From assembly GCF_902141855.1 (NCBI RefSeq), contig NZ_CABFVH010000001.1, forward strand, positions 369,757 to 433,756: a DNA stretch of 64,000 nucleotides, written 5' to 3'. Below the pieces are notes generated by a model, which was not told the origin of the DNA, ran no database searches, and was given only the letters and a program-made list of their open reading frames with translations. How positions within the stretch are numbered: position 1 is the stretch's first letter; each line of letters opens with the position of its first letter. Position numbers and translations under genes: made by a program. This document shows, in pieces, positions 19,162 through 29,073 of this stretch. This DNA comes from Methylobacterium dankookense (lineage in GTDB: Bacteria; Pseudomonadota; Alphaproteobacteria; Rhizobiales; Beijerinckiaceae).

Positions 19162-21186
19162 GGGAGCCGCATGCACCGCATGCTGCGCATCGAGGGTGAC
19201 CTCCTCGCTCGGCCGCGTCTCGGCGACCGCCTCCGCCCGGCGGATGTCGGGCGAGGTCGCCTCGGCCACGAAGGCGGCGAGCGCCTCGGCAAGCGGCAGG
19301 GTCTGCGTCTTCTGGCTGCCGAGCCGGCGGATCGAGACGGTGCGCTCCTCGGCCTCGCGCCGCCCCAGCGCCAGCAGCACCGGCACCTTGGCCAGCGAAT
19401 GCTCACGCACCTTGTAGTTGATCTTTTCGTTGCGCAGATCGGCCTCGACGCGCAGGCCGGTGCGGGTGAGCGCGCGCACCACCTCCTCGGCATAAGGGTC
19501 GGCATCGCCGGTGATGGTGGCGACGACGACCTGCACGGGCGCCAACCAGAGCGGGAAATGCCCGGCGAAATGCTCGATCAGGATACCGGTGAAACGCTCC
19601 ATCGAGCCGCAGATGGCGCGGTGGACCATCACCGGCGGCTTCTTCTGGCTGTCGGCATCGACGTAGAAGGCGCCGAAGCGCTCGGGCAGGTTGAAGTCCA
19701 CCTGCGTGGTGCCGCATTGCCAGTCGCGGCCGATGGCATCGCGCAGCACGTACTCGAATTTGGGCCCGTAGAAGGCGCCCTCCCCCGGGTTCACCGCCGT
19801 CTTGATGCGCCCGCCCGACTGCGCCTCGATCTGCGCCAGCACGCGGGTCATCACCGCCTCGGCATGGTCCCAGAGCGCATCCGAGCCGACGCGCTTCTCG
19901 GGCCGCGTCGAGAGCTTCACCACGATCTCGTCGAAGCCGAAATCGGCGTAGGTCGAGAGGATCAGGTCGTTGATCTTCAGGCACTCGTCGGCGAGCTGGT
20001 CCTCGGTGCAGAAGATGTGCGCGTCGTCCTGGGTGAAGCCGCGCACGCGCATCAGCCCATGCATGGCGCCGGACGGCTCGTAGCGGTGCACCACGCCGAA
20101 CTCGGCCATGCGCAGGGGCAGGTCACGGTAGGATTTCAGCCCGTGCTTGAAGATCTGCACGTGGCCCGGGCAGTTCATCGGCTTCAGGGCGAACCAGCGC
20201 TTGTCCTCGGCCTCCTCGCCGGCGGATTGCGCTGCGAACATGTTCTCGCGGTACCAGCCCCAGTGGCCGGAGGTCTCCCAAAGCGCCTTGTCGAGGATCT
20301 GCGGCGCGTTCACCTCGGCGTAGTCGCCCTTCAGGCGGCGGCGCATATAGGCGATCAGCTCCTGGAAGATCGTCCAGCCCTTGGCGTGCCAGAAGACGAC
20401 GCCCGGCCCCTCCTCCTGGAAGTGGAAGAGGTCCATCTCGCGGCCCAGGCGGCGGTGGTCGCGGCGCTCGGCCTCCTCCAGGCGGTGGAGATAGGCGTCG
20501 AGATCCTCCTTCGTGGCCCAGGCCGTCCCGTAGATGCGGGTCAGCATCGGGTTGCTGGAATCGCCCCGCCAATAGGCGCCCGCGACCTTCATCAGCTTGA
20601 AGGCGGCGCCGACCTTGCCCGTCGAGGTCATGTGCGGGCCGCGGCAGAGGTCGAACCACGCGCCCTGGCGGTAGATCTTCAGGTCCTCGCCGGGCGGGAT
20701 CGCGTCGACGAGTTCGACCTTGTAGCCCTCGCCCTTGTCGGCGAAGAGCTGCCGGACGTCGTCGCGCTTCCAGACCTCCTTGGTGAAGGGCGCGTCGCGC
20801 GCGATGATCTCGCGCATCTTCGCCTCGATCTTCGGGAAGTCCTCGGGCGTGAAGGGCTCGGGCCGCGCGAAGTCGTAGTAGAACCCGTTCTCGATCACCG
20901 GCCCGATCGTCACCTGCGTGTCGGGCCACAGCTCCTGCACGGCCTCGGCCAGCACGTGGGCGCAATCGTGCCGGATCAGCTCCAGCGCGCGCGGGTCCGT
21001 GCGGTCGAGGAACTCGATCCGGACGTCGTGCTCGATCCGGTCGTCGAGGTCGGCCACCACGCCGTCGAGCGCCATGGCGACGGTGCGCTTGGCGAGCGAC
21101 TTGGCGATGCCCTCCACCACGGTACGGCCGGTCACCGCCTCGTCGTAGGCGCGTGTGTTGCCGTCGGGGAACGTCAGGATGGGCAT
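19159..21186 (-). CDS. thrS: threonyl-tRNA synthetase
   Basis: A 675-residue class II synthetase with all expected parts: TGS domain (about 1-60), editing domain with [10 protein letters not shown] and CRGPH zinc/active-site histidines (about 65-230), catalytic core with motif 2 and the zinc cysteine in KPMNCPGH, and an anticodon-binding domain (about 540-645). The start [12 protein letters not shown] is the standard TGS opening. A short tail follows the last domain and ends at a stop supplied by repeat B. No T-box is visible upstream. Confidence 0.97.
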   Translation of the reverse strand: MPILTFPDGNTRAYDEAVTGRTVVEGIAKSLAKRTVAMALDGVVADLDDRIEHDVRIEFLDRTDPRALELIRHDCAHVLAEAVQELWPDTQVTIGPVIENGFYYDFARPEPFTPEDFPKIEAKMREIIARDAPFTKEVWKRDDVRQLFADKGEGYKVELVDAIPPGEDLKIYRQGAWFDLCRGPHMTSTGKVGAAFKLMKVAGAYWRGDSSNPMLTRIYGTAWATKEDLDAYLHRLEEAERRDHRRLGREMDLFHFQEEGPGVVFWHAKGWTIFQELIAYMRRRLKGDYAEVNAPQILDKALWETSGHWGWYRENMFAAQSAGEEAEDKRWFALKPMNCPGHVQIFKHGLKSYRDLPLRMAEFGVVHRYEPSGAMHGLMRVRGFTQDDAHIFCTEDQLADECLKINDLILSTYADFGFDEIVVKLSTRPEKRVGSDALWDHAEAVMTRVLAQIEAQSGGRIKTAVNPGEGAFYGPKFEYVLRDAIGRDWQCGTTQVDFNLPERFGAFYVDADSQKKPPVMVHRAICGSMERFTGILIEHFAGHFPLWLAPVQVVVATITGDADPYAEEVVRALTRTGLRVEADLRNEKINYKVREHSLAKVPVLLALGRREAEERTVSIRRLGSQKTQTLPLAEALAAFVAEATSPDIRRAEAVAETRPSEEVTLDAQHAVHAAP

Positions 21187-21320
21187 CGTCTCGGGTCTCC
21201 TGGCTCACTCCTGCGAACGCGGCAGGTAAGCGGGGTATCGGGGCTCCCGCGACCGGCGCGGGAGCGGCCGTTTAGACCGATTTTCGTTCCGAAGAAACGG
21301 CCGGCGCGCCTACGCCCGCC

Positions 21321-22697
21321 TCACGCGCGCTTGCGCAGACGGCTCGCGAAGAAGCCGTCGAGCCCGCCGCGCGCATCCGTGCCGCCGCCGAGATGGCAGG
21401 GCAGCGTGCGCAGGTCGCCGTTGGCGTCGATGAGATCGGACAGGCCGCCGACCTCGGCGGGCTCCACCGGCACGCGCTCGAAGGCCGGATAGGCCGCGAG
21501 GAAGTCCGAGATCTGGCGCTCGCCCTCCTGCGGCTCCAGCGAGCAGGTGCAGTAGACGAGCCGCCCGCCGGGCTTCACGAGCGAAGCCGCCTTGTCGAGG
21601 AGCTTGGCTTGCAGGATCGTCAGCCGGGTGATGTCCTGCGGCGACTTGGTCCAGGCCACGTCCGGATGGCGCCGGATGGTGCCGGTGGCCGAGCAGGGCG
21701 CGTCGAGCAGCACGGCGTCGAACTCGTCCGGACGGTCCAGGGTCAGCACGTCTCCGGCCACGATCTCGGCGGCGAGGCCGAGGCGATCGAGGTTGCGCTG
21801 GAGGCGTTCCAGGCGCGGGGCGGACCGGTCGATGGCCGTCACCTGCGCACCCGCGGCGGCGAGTTGCGCAGTCTTGCCCCCTGGCGCGGCGCAGAGGTCG
21901 GCGACGCGCTCGCCCGGCCGCGCCCCGAGAAGCCGGGCGGGGAGCGCGGCGGCGGCGTCCTGCACCCACCACGCGCCGGATTCGAAACCGTCGAGGGTCG
22001 GCACGGGCGCGGTCTCGGCCGGCAGGCGGAGCGAGCCGGTCGGTAGCAGCGCCGCGCCGAGCCGGGGCGCCCAGAGCTCCGGATCGGCCTTCACCGTGAC
22101 GTCGACGGTGGCACCCGCGAGGTGCGCCCGGGCGATGGCCTCGGCGCGCTCCGGCCCGTAAGTCTCCCGCCAATGCTCGGCCAGCCAGTCCGGCGCGCCG
22201 TCGAGGAGGGGGTCGGTGGCCGCCAGGATCTCGTCCCGCTCGCGGGCGATCCGGCGCAGCACCGCGTTGACGAGCCCCGCAAGGTGCTGCGTGCGCTGGT
22301 CGGCCTTGGCGAGGCGCACGGCGAGATCGACCGCGGCGTGGTCCGGCACCGCGAGGTCGAGGATCTGCGCCGCGCCGGTGGCGAGCAGCGCGATCAGCAC
22401 CGGCTGGTGCTCCGGCAGGCCGCGTTCGAGCCGCGCGTCGAGCACCCGCCGGATCAGGCCGAGGCGGCGGAACGTCGTGGTGGCGATGGCCCGGGCGAGG
22501 CCGGTATCGGCGGAGTCGAGCCCGCGGACATGCTGGGCGAGCGCGTCCTCGAGGGCGAGCGCGCGGTTCTGTCCGAGCAGTTCGGCGACGGCGCGGGCTG
22601 CGGCCGCGCGGGCGGGCAGGCCCGCCACCTCGGGCAGGGCCGCGGCCTGCGCGGGTTCGGCTTTGCGTCCGTTGCGGGGCGTCGGTCTCGATGCCAC
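21321..22697 (-). CDS. rsmB: 16S rRNA m5C967 methyltransferase RsmB
   Basis: A 458-residue RsmB-type enzyme. The N-terminal NusB-like domain (about 25-165) binds RNA, and the C-terminal methyltransferase has the SAM motif DLCAAPGGKTAQLAAAGAQV and the two family cysteines in DAPCSATGTIRRHPDVAW and LVYCTCSLEPQEGE. It methylates position 967 in Escherichia coli numbering. It lies upstream of thrS on the same strand with 134 bases between, and is divergent from the SdhAF4-like gene. Confidence 0.94.
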   Translation of the reverse strand: MASRPTPRNGRKAEPAQAAALPEVAGLPARAAAARAVAELLGQNRALALEDALAQHVRGLDSADTGLARAIATTTFRRLGLIRRVLDARLERGLPEHQPVLIALLATGAAQILDLAVPDHAAVDLAVRLAKADQRTQHLAGLVNAVLRRIARERDEILAATDPLLDGAPDWLAEHWRETYGPERAEAIARAHLAGATVDVTVKADPELWAPRLGAALLPTGSLRLPAETAPVPTLDGFESGAWWVQDAAAALPARLLGARPGERVADLCAAPGGKTAQLAAAGAQVTAIDRSAPRLERLQRNLDRLGLAAEIVAGDVLTLDRPDEFDAVLLDAPCSATGTIRRHPDVAWTKSPQDITRLTILQAKLLDKAASLVKPGGRLVYCTCSLEPQEGERQISDFLAAYPAFERVPVEPAEVGGLSDLIDANGDLRTLPCHLGGGTDARGGLDGFFASRLRKRA

Positions 22698-22784
22698 TTT
22701 AAGCGATCACTTTCCTGGATGTCCGGCCTGGATGCCCGATCCGGCACCAGCGTCGGCCCCTGCCCTTTCATCCGAGCGAGCCCG

Positions 22785-22997
22785 ATGCAAGACGAAACGC
22801 CGAAGGATCCGGAATCGACCCCGCGCGCGCTCAGCCCCGCGGCCCAGCGCGCGCTGGCGGAAGCCGCGGAGCGCCGCGCCGCCGTCGATGCCCGCGCGGC
22901 CGAGATCGCGGCCAATCCTGAGCGCCAGGGCCGCGGCGGCCTGGAGCCGGTGCGCTACCAGGATTGGGAGGTTAAGGGCCTGGCCGTCGATTTCTAG
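22785..22997 (+). CDS. DUF1674 / SdhAF4-like succinate dehydrogenase assembly factor
   Basis: A 70-residue protein ending in the hallmark GLEPVRYQDWEVKGLAVDF. Eukaryotic SdhAF4 (DUF1674) binds flavinylated SdhA and helps assemble complex II; the bacterial members are assumed to act similarly. The N-terminal half is charged and probably disordered. The ATG fits the usual length. The TAG stop is the beginning of repeat C. It is divergent from rsmB with 87 bases between. Confidence 0.87.
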   Translation: MQDETPKDPESTPRALSPAAQRALAEAAERRAAVDARAAEIAANPERQGRGGLEPVRYQDWEVKGLAVDF

Positions 22998-23147
22998 AGC
23001 ATTTTCCATGATCCCTGGATCACGGAAAATGCTCTATCACATTGATGGTGCCGCATTTTCTTTCGCGGAACCGGCAACCACTTCCGCGGAAAATGCTCTC
23101 AAGGGCTCTCCGCCGAAGCGGAGGCCGGTTCGGCGTGAGAGTGCCCT
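22995..23147 (+). repeat. composite hairpin repeat, copy C
   Basis: Three hairpins fill the gap between convergent stops. The first has 19-base arms starting AGAGCATTTTCC with one mismatch. The second pairs GCATTTTCTTTCGCGG with CCGCGGAAAATGC around an AACCGGCAACCACTT-type core. The third is the GGCTCTCCGCCGAAGCGG / GGTTCGGCGTGAGAG hairpin also seen in A and B. The layout repeats that of copies A and B with different outer arms. Confidence 0.78.
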
Positions 23148-23850
23148 ACGCCGCCAGCCCCATGAAGCCGCGCATGGGCGCGGCATCCGCGCGGAGATCG
23201 GCGGCGCGGCCCTCGTAGACGACGTGGCCGTTGTTGAAGCCGTAGACCCGGTCGGCGAAGCTCAGCACCGCCGCCACGTTCTGCTCGACGACGATGATGG
23301 TGCGCCCGTCGGCGGCGAGGCGCTTCGTCAGCTCCACGAGATCCTGCACGATCAGCGGGGCCAGCCCCTCGAAGGGCTCGTCGAGCAGGATGAGCGAGGG
23401 GTCGCGGATGAGGGCGCGGGCGATGGAGAGCATCTGCTGCTCGCCGCCCGAGAGCGTCCGCCCGCGCGAGGTCCGGCGCTCCTTGAGCCGCGGGAACACC
23501 TCCCAGATCCGGTCGAGCGGCCAGGGCTTCTCCGCGGTGAGGCGGGCGACGCGCAGGTTCTCCTCGACGGTGAGGCCGCCGAACACGGCCCTCTCCTCGG
23601 GAACGAGCTGCATGCCGGCGCGGGCGATCCGTGCCGGGGGAAGGCCCTGGATCGGCCGGCCGTTGAGGCGGATCGCCCCGGAGCGGGGCTTGAGCACGCC
23701 CATCAGGCTGCGCAGCGTCGTGGTTTTGCCCGCGCCGTTGCGGCCGAGCAGGGCCACGACCTCGTTCTCCGCCACATGCAGCGAGACGTCGAACAGGACG
23801 TGCGAGTCGCCGTAGAGGGTGTTGATCCGCTCGACCTCAAGCAGGCTCAT
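23146..23850 (-). CDS. LivF-type ABC transporter ATPase
   Basis: A 234-residue ATPase of the branched-chain amino acid/amide family. Walker A GRNGAGKTT, the LSGGEQQMLSIARAL signature and Walker B LILLDEP are intact. The ATG used gives the standard MSLLEVERINTLYG opening; 14 extra upstream codons are not family-like. It overlaps the end of the LivM-LivG fusion by 14 bases. It should pair with the fused LivG domain to power uptake. Its TAG stop abuts repeat C. Confidence 0.93.
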   Translation of the reverse strand: MSLLEVERINTLYGDSHVLFDVSLHVAENEVVALLGRNGAGKTTTLRSLMGVLKPRSGAIRLNGRPIQGLPPARIARAGMQLVPEERAVFGGLTVEENLRVARLTAEKPWPLDRIWEVFPRLKERRTSRGRTLSGGEQQMLSIARALIRDPSLILLDEPFEGLAPLIVQDLVELTKRLAADGRTIIVVEQNVAAVLSFADRVYGFNNGHVVYEGRAADLRADAAPMRGFMGLAA

Positions 23851-25735
23851 GGACGGCCTCCCCCGCATGGGCCGCATCGTCCTGCACGGCACCCAGATAC
23901 GCCTTCTGCACGGCGGGATCGCGCCGCACCGCCTCGGATGGGCCGTCCGCGAGGAGACGCCCCTCGCTCAGCACCGTGATGCGCTGGGCCAACCCGAACA
24001 CCGCGTCGAGATCGTGCTCGACCAGCACCACCGTGCAGGAGCGGCCGATCCGGCGGATCAGGGCGCAGGTGGCGACGCGCTCGGACGGGCTCATCCCGGC
24101 GAGCGGCTCGTCGAGGAGGAGCACGTTCGGGCTCGTCGCCAGCGCCATCCCGATCTCGAGGCGGCGCTTCTCGCCATAGGCGAGGACGCTCGCCGGGGTC
24201 TCGGCCCGCTCGCTGAGGTCGAGCAGCCGCAGCATCGCCGCGATCTGCGCCTCGACCTCGGGCCGCCCGGCGCCGGGCAGGAGCAGGTCGAGCCGGAAGC
24301 GCCCGCGCGCCCGGGCGAGGGCCGCCACCCGCAGGTTCTCGCGCACGGTCAGCCCCAGGAAGAGCTGGTTGAGCTGATTGCTCTTGGCGACGCCGCGCTG
24401 GGCGGCGCGGGTGACGCCGGCCCCGGTGAGGCGCTGACCGAAGAGCAGGACCTCGCCGGCGCTCGGGGCGACCTCGTCGGAGAGCATCTTGAACAGGGTG
24501 CTCTTGCCCGCCCCGTTCGGCCCGATCACCGCGTGGATCGAGCCGCGGCGGACGAGGAAGCTGACGCCGTCGACCGCCTTCAGGCCGCCGTAGTGCCGGG
24601 CGAGGCCGCGCGCCTCGATGGCGATCTCGGCCTCGGCGTCGCGCCCGTCGATGGCCGGCCGCGGCATCGGCAGGGCGACGTCCTCGGCAACCGCCGGAAC
24701 GGCGACGGCGCCTGCCTCGATCGCCTCGGTGCGGGCCTGCGCCGCGCTGAGGCGGGCGGCGTCGCGGCGGATGCGCCAGCGATGCAGGATCTCGCCGCAG
24801 ATGCCCCGGCGCAGGCCCATGACGAGGCCGATGAAGGCGAGGCCGAGGACGAGCTTCCACAGGGGCCCGAAGCCCGGGATGAGCTGGAGGTTGTCGCGCA
24901 GCCAGAGCCAGAGGGCGGCGCCGACGAGGGGGCCGACCAGCGTGCCGACGCCGCCGACGATGGTCTGCACCACGAGCTGGCCCGAGGTCTCCAGCGCGAA
25001 GGCGTCGGGCGGCATGTAGCTCTGGAAGGGGCCGAGCATGGCGCCCGCGAGCCCCGCATAGAGCGCCGCGACGGTGAAGGCCGCGAGCTTGTAGGCCGGC
25101 ACGTCGTGGCCGAGCATGGCGACGCGGCCGGTATTCTCCTTCACCGCCTTCAGGATGAGGCCGACCGGGGAGCGGGCGATGCGCCGCGCCAGCACGAAGC
25201 CCAGGAAGAAGGCGGCCGCGAGCAGCGCGTACATCGGCAGGCCGGCGGTGATCCTCACCGCGTATGCGCCGAAGCCCAGAACCGGCACGGGCACGCCCGC
25301 GATGCCGTTCTCGCCGCCGGTATAGTCGGAGAGCGGCGAGTTCTCGATGAAATAGGCCATCTGGCCGAAGGCCAGGGTGATCATGGCAAAGTAGATGCCG
25401 ATGCGCCGCACCGCGAGCCAGCCGACCGCGAGGCCGAGCACGCCCGCCGCCGCCGTGCCGACGAGGAGCGCGAGCCAGACGCTCTGGATCGTGCCGGAGA
25501 CGAGCAGGTAGGCGGCCACGAACCCGCCCATGCCGTAGAAGGCGGCCTGCCCGAAGGAGAGCAGCCCTGCGAGCCCGAACAGGATGTCGAGGCCGAGCCC
25601 GAACAGGGCCCAGTTGAGCGCGCGGCTGAGGAGGTCGTGCGAGAAGCCGAGCGGCGGCAGCAGGAGGGGCGCGGCGGCGAGGACGGCGAGCAGCGCCAGC
25701 TCGGGCAGGAACGAGCGGGGATCGAGGCGGCGCAT
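23837..25735 (-). CDS. LivM-LivG permease/ATPase fusion
   Basis: A 632-residue fusion. The permease part (about 1-300) has eight to nine helices and the FGLAGLLSFGQAAFYGMGGF and GGVGTLVGPLVGAALW motifs of LivM. After a charged Ala-rich linker (about 310-380), an ATPase follows with Walker A GPNGAGKSTLF, a VLAYGEKRRLEIGMAL signature in place of LSGG, and Walker B LLLDEPLAGM. The signature variant is normal for LivG. The start overlaps the livH stop by one base (TGATG). Confidence 0.92.
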   Translation of the reverse strand: MRRLDPRSFLPELALLAVLAAAPLLLPPLGFSHDLLSRALNWALFGLGLDILFGLAGLLSFGQAAFYGMGGFVAAYLLVSGTIQSVWLALLVGTAAAGVLGLAVGWLAVRRIGIYFAMITLAFGQMAYFIENSPLSDYTGGENGIAGVPVPVLGFGAYAVRITAGLPMYALLAAAFFLGFVLARRIARSPVGLILKAVKENTGRVAMLGHDVPAYKLAAFTVAALYAGLAGAMLGPFQSYMPPDAFALETSGQLVVQTIVGGVGTLVGPLVGAALWLWLRDNLQLIPGFGPLWKLVLGLAFIGLVMGLRRGICGEILHRWRIRRDAARLSAAQARTEAIEAGAVAVPAVAEDVALPMPRPAIDGRDAEAEIAIEARGLARHYGGLKAVDGVSFLVRRGSIHAVIGPNGAGKSTLFKMLSDEVAPSAGEVLLFGQRLTGAGVTRAAQRGVAKSNQLNQLFLGLTVRENLRVAALARARGRFRLDLLLPGAGRPEVEAQIAAMLRLLDLSERAETPASVLAYGEKRRLEIGMALATSPNVLLLDEPLAGMSPSERVATCALIRRIGRSCTVVLVEHDLDAVFGLAQRITVLSEGRLLADGPSEAVRRDPAVQKAYLGAVQDDAAHAGEAVHEPA

Positions 25736-26610
25736 CAGACCCGCCCCTCCGTGCCGAACAGCCCCTGCGGGCGCGCCACCAGGACGAGGGCCATCAGCCC
25801 GTAGAGCATCACCTCCGAATAGGCGGAGTCGAAGGCGCTGGTCAGGCTGATGATCTCGCCCGCGATCAGGCCGCCGATGACGGCGCCGGGGAAGGAGCCG
25901 AGGCCGCCGAGCACGATCACCACGAAGGACTGCACCATGAAGGTCGCGCCCATGTCGGGCGTCACCGCGACGACGGGGGCGTAGAGCATGCCGGCGAGCC
26001 CCACCGCGACGATGCCGACCGCGAAGACGAACAGGAAGGTGCGCCGCACGTCGATGCCGAGGATGCCGACCATGCCGGCATTCTCGATGCCGGCGCGCAC
26101 CACGAGGCCGACCGAGGTCCGGTAGAGCACGAGGTAGAGGCCGACGAGCAGCGCCGCGACGATGCCGATGAGTTGCAGCCGGTAGGTCGGGTAGACCATG
26201 AAGCCGAGCTTCGTCGCCCCCGTGCCCCATGAGGGCACCGGCACCCGCTGGCTGTTGCCGCCGAACCAGGCCCGCAGCGCTTCCACAAGGACGATGCCGA
26301 TGCCGTAGGTGACGAGGATCTGGTCCTCGTCCGGCCGCGCGTAGAAGTGGCGGATGACGAGCCGCTCCATCGCGAAGCCGATGATCAGCATGACGGCGCA
26401 GCCGCCGAGAAGGGCCAGCACGAAGGAATGCGTGGCCTGCATCATCACGAAGGCGGTGTAGGCGCCCACCGCGAACAGCGCGCCGTGGGCGAAGTTCAGG
26501 ACGCCGAGCGTACCGAGGATGATGGTGAGCCCGCTGGCGACGAGCGCCAGCAGGCTGCCGAGGGCGAGGCCGTTGAAGGCCTGGGAGACGAGGGCGGCGG
26601 TGCTCGGCAT
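25735..26610 (-). CDS. LivH-type ABC permease
   Basis: A 291-residue inner-membrane permease with about eight helices, containing LGVLNFAHGALFAVGAY and the EAA-like GGLGSFPGAVIGGLIAGE loop. It forms the channel with the LivM domain encoded next. The ATG chosen gives the family N-terminus (MPSTAALVSQAFNGLALGS). It sits eight bases after the binding-protein stop and overlaps the fusion gene. Confidence 0.93.
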   Translation of the reverse strand: MPSTAALVSQAFNGLALGSLLALVASGLTIILGTLGVLNFAHGALFAVGAYTAFVMMQATHSFVLALLGGCAVMLIIGFAMERLVIRHFYARPDEDQILVTYGIGIVLVEALRAWFGGNSQRVPVPSWGTGATKLGFMVYPTYRLQLIGIVAALLVGLYLVLYRTSVGLVVRAGIENAGMVGILGIDVRRTFLFVFAVGIVAVGLAGMLYAPVVAVTPDMGATFMVQSFVVIVLGGLGSFPGAVIGGLIAGEIISLTSAFDSAYSEVMLYGLMALVLVARPQGLFGTEGRV

Positions 26611-26618
26611 CGGGCGGC

Positions 26619-27947
26619 TCAGGTGTAGGAGCCGAGCTTGCACCCGAACAGGTCGGGCGGGTTCATCACGCTCTCGCCGTCGACCACGTCGATGACCTCG
26701 TAGAAGTCCTCCGGCCCCTTCATGGCGGAGGGCGCCTTGCCCTTCAGGATCGGGATCGGCCGGACCATCTGGTGGTCCTCGGCGCGGAAATAGACGCGCC
26801 CGACCGTGCTCTCGTAGGGCTGGCTCTTCGAGGCCTCCATGACCTTGATCACGTCGACCGGATTGAATCCGCCCGCCCGCTCGACCGAGAGTGCCCAGAG
26901 ATAGGTCTGCATGTAGCCGATATGCGCGCCCCAGCGGGGCTTGTACTTGTTCTTCTCCGAGAAGGTCTCGACGAACGTCTTGGCGAGCGGGTAGCGATCC
27001 TGGATCGTCCACCAGAAGTCGCAGGAGCCGTAGACGCCCTGCATGAGCTCGGGGCCGACCTCCTTGTCCTGGAACGAGGAGAGATTGGGCACGACGAGCT
27101 TCATGCTCGACAGGATGCCGAACTGCTCGGCCTGCTTGGTGGAGGCGACGGCGTCCGATCCGAAGCAGATGTTGATGAAGACGTCGGCACCGCTGTTGGC
27201 GATGTTGAGCAAAGCCGAGCTGTAATCGGCCGTGCCGAGCGGCACGGTCTCCTTCAGCACCTGCGTCCAGCCCTGCTCCTTCGTGAACTTCGCGAAGGAA
27301 TCGTAGACCGTCTGGCCGTAGGTGTAGTCCGGGACGAGGAAGGCGGCCTTGAGCTTCTTGCCGAGCGCCTTGGCGACGACGGGGGCGAGCGCCTTGGCCG
27401 CCATGTAGGCGTTCTGCTGCGAGCGGAAGCCGTAGCGCTGGCAGTTCTTGCCGGTGACGTCGTTCGAGCCGGCGATGCCGACCATGTAGAGGACCTTGTC
27501 GCGCGAGGCCAATTCCTCGAGCGCGATCGCCTCGGCCGAGCTCACCGAGCCCTGGAACAGGATCGCCTTGTCGCGCTGCACGAACTGGGTCGCGGCCTGG
27601 ACCGCGACGTTCGGCTTCCCTTCGGTGTCCGCGACCTTGTAGCGGATCTGGCGGCCGAGCACGCCCTTGCCCTTGAGGCCCCAGGCCGCGGGAATCGCGC
27701 CGCCTGCATTGATCTGCGCGATCGCCAATTCATAGCCGAGCTTCAGGTCGCTGCCGTCGCCCGAGAACACGCCGGTCAGCGGCATGTTGAGCCCGACGAA
27801 GACCGAGTCGGCCGAGACGCCGTCCGGGAAGGTGCCGATCTGCGCCGGGCTCAACGGAGCCCCTTGTGCGAGCGCGCCGCGCGCCAGCCCCGGCAGGATC
27901 AGGCCCGCGGCACCCCCGAGGAGCAGCTTGCGACGGTCGAACAGCAT
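26619..27947 (-). CDS. branched-chain amino acid/amide-type ABC binding protein
   Basis: A 442-residue periplasmic type I binding protein. The N-terminus has DRRKLLLGGAAGLILP, a twin-arginine-like signal followed by ALAQ-type cleavage, so export may be by the Tat system. The body carries the family ligand fold (VGLNMPLTGVFSGDG, then ILFQGSVSSAEAIA). The strong AGGAG ribosome-binding site fixes the start. With a nitrilase upstream in the same orientation, the ligand may be a nitrile-derived acid, amide or related compound; this is inference. Confidence 0.91.
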   Translation of the reverse strand: MLFDRRKLLLGGAAGLILPGLARGALAQGAPLSPAQIGTFPDGVSADSVFVGLNMPLTGVFSGDGSDLKLGYELAIAQINAGGAIPAAWGLKGKGVLGRQIRYKVADTEGKPNVAVQAATQFVQRDKAILFQGSVSSAEAIALEELASRDKVLYMVGIAGSNDVTGKNCQRYGFRSQQNAYMAAKALAPVVAKALGKKLKAAFLVPDYTYGQTVYDSFAKFTKEQGWTQVLKETVPLGTADYSSALLNIANSGADVFINICFGSDAVASTKQAEQFGILSSMKLVVPNLSSFQDKEVGPELMQGVYGSCDFWWTIQDRYPLAKTFVETFSEKNKYKPRWGAHIGYMQTYLWALSVERAGGFNPVDVIKVMEASKSQPYESTVGRVYFRAEDHQMVRPIPILKGKAPSAMKGPEDFYEVIDVVDGESVMNPPDLFGCKLGSYT

Positions 27948-27997
27948 GGAACCACTCCTGTTTGGGCGATCAGCGGGGGCGGGGCGTCGGGAGCAAG

Positions 27998-29014
27998 TCA
28001 CGCGCCGTCGGCCTCGGCCGGGGCGGGCTCGGCGGCGCGGGGCGGCCCGTCGCGGAACTGCGCGGGCTCGAGCCGGCGGCGGTTCACGGCGAGGTCGAAC
28101 ACGTCGAAGCGGTTGTAGTAGCCGACGACGTCATGGAACTGCTTGGGCTCGACGCAGGCATTGAGGTCGATCTCGGCGTAGAGGATGCCCTCGTCCTGCA
28201 GGACCTCGCCGATCTGGGCGCCGGTCGGGTCCAGGAAGAAGGTCGGGGGCCGCGGCGTGCCCTCCAGGACCTCGGCGGCGGCGGGGTCGTGCGCCGCGAG
28301 CAGGTCGAAGGCGGCCTTGTCGAGGACGCCCGCGGTGGCGAGGCCGAACACCTTGGCCTCGAAGCAATGGGCGGCGGTGCGGATGCGGTTGGCCGCCACC
28401 ACGTCGTAATTGCCGCCGCCCTTCGGCCGCCGCGTCGGCCAGACCGGGGGCCAGGACGAGATGTGGAACTGCTCGCCCTGAGCCATCAAGCTGTAGCGGG
28501 CGAGCGGGTTGGTGTTCTCGCCGCAGATGAGCTGGCCGACCCGGCCGATGGTGGTCTCGACCACCTTCAGGCCGGCCCCGTCGCCCGCCGCCCAGACGAG
28601 CTTCTCGTAATAGGTCGGCACCAGCTTGCGGTGATGATTGAGGAGGCTGCCGTCCTCGCCGATCAGCAGGTTGGTGTTCCATAGGCAGCCGACGCTCACG
28701 GGCGAGCGCTCACTGATGCCGATCGAGACGACGATGCCGGCGGCCTTCGCCGCCTCGCGGATGCGGGCAATCTCCGGCCCGTCGACGCGCACCGACTGCT
28801 CGGCCATGCGCGCGAACAGGTCGTGGTTGTCGATCGGCGCCGAGAGGGCCGCCCAGACCGGGAAGGCCGGGATGAAGGTCTCCGGGAAGGCGACGAGGGC
28901 GGCCCCCGCCCGCGCCGCCTCACGGATCAGCGCGACCGCCTTCTCCGTGGTGGCGGCGGCGTCGAGGAAGACGGGGGCGGCATGGACCGCGGCGGCTTTG
29001 AAGCGTGCAAGCAT
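27998..29014 (-). CDS. nitrilase
   Basis: A 338-residue member of the nitrilase branch of the C-N hydrolases. The catalytic triad is Glu45 (AFPETFIPAFP), Lys130 (LNHHRKLVPTYYE) and Cys164 (ICGENTNPLAR). The CGEN-N-PLAR motif is that of true nitrilases, which convert nitriles to acids plus ammonia. It is the first gene of a five-gene set with the ABC transporter and faces a LysR gene across 127 bases. This layout suggests uptake and hydrolysis under LysR control. The precise nitrile is unknown. Confidence 0.93.
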   Translation of the reverse strand: MLARFKAAAVHAAPVFLDAAATTEKAVALIREAARAGAALVAFPETFIPAFPVWAALSAPIDNHDLFARMAEQSVRVDGPEIARIREAAKAAGIVVSIGISERSPVSVGCLWNTNLLIGEDGSLLNHHRKLVPTYYEKLVWAAGDGAGLKVVETTIGRVGQLICGENTNPLARYSLMAQGEQFHISSWPPVWPTRRPKGGGNYDVVAANRIRTAAHCFEAKVFGLATAGVLDKAAFDLLAAHDPAAAEVLEGTPRPPTFFLDPTGAQIGEVLQDEGILYAEIDLNACVEPKQFHDVVGYYNRFDVFDLAVNRRRLEPAQFRDGPPRAAEPAPAEADGA

Positions 29015-29073
29015 GACTCACCTTTTCGTGAGGCAGCTTACGGGCCAGGTTCCATGCGCGAAGCGGACAAATC

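Noticed and set aside
21187..21320. T-box or attenuator ahead of thrS
   Set aside because: No T-box core or terminator/antiterminator pair is visible in the 134 bases, and T-boxes are not expected in this group.
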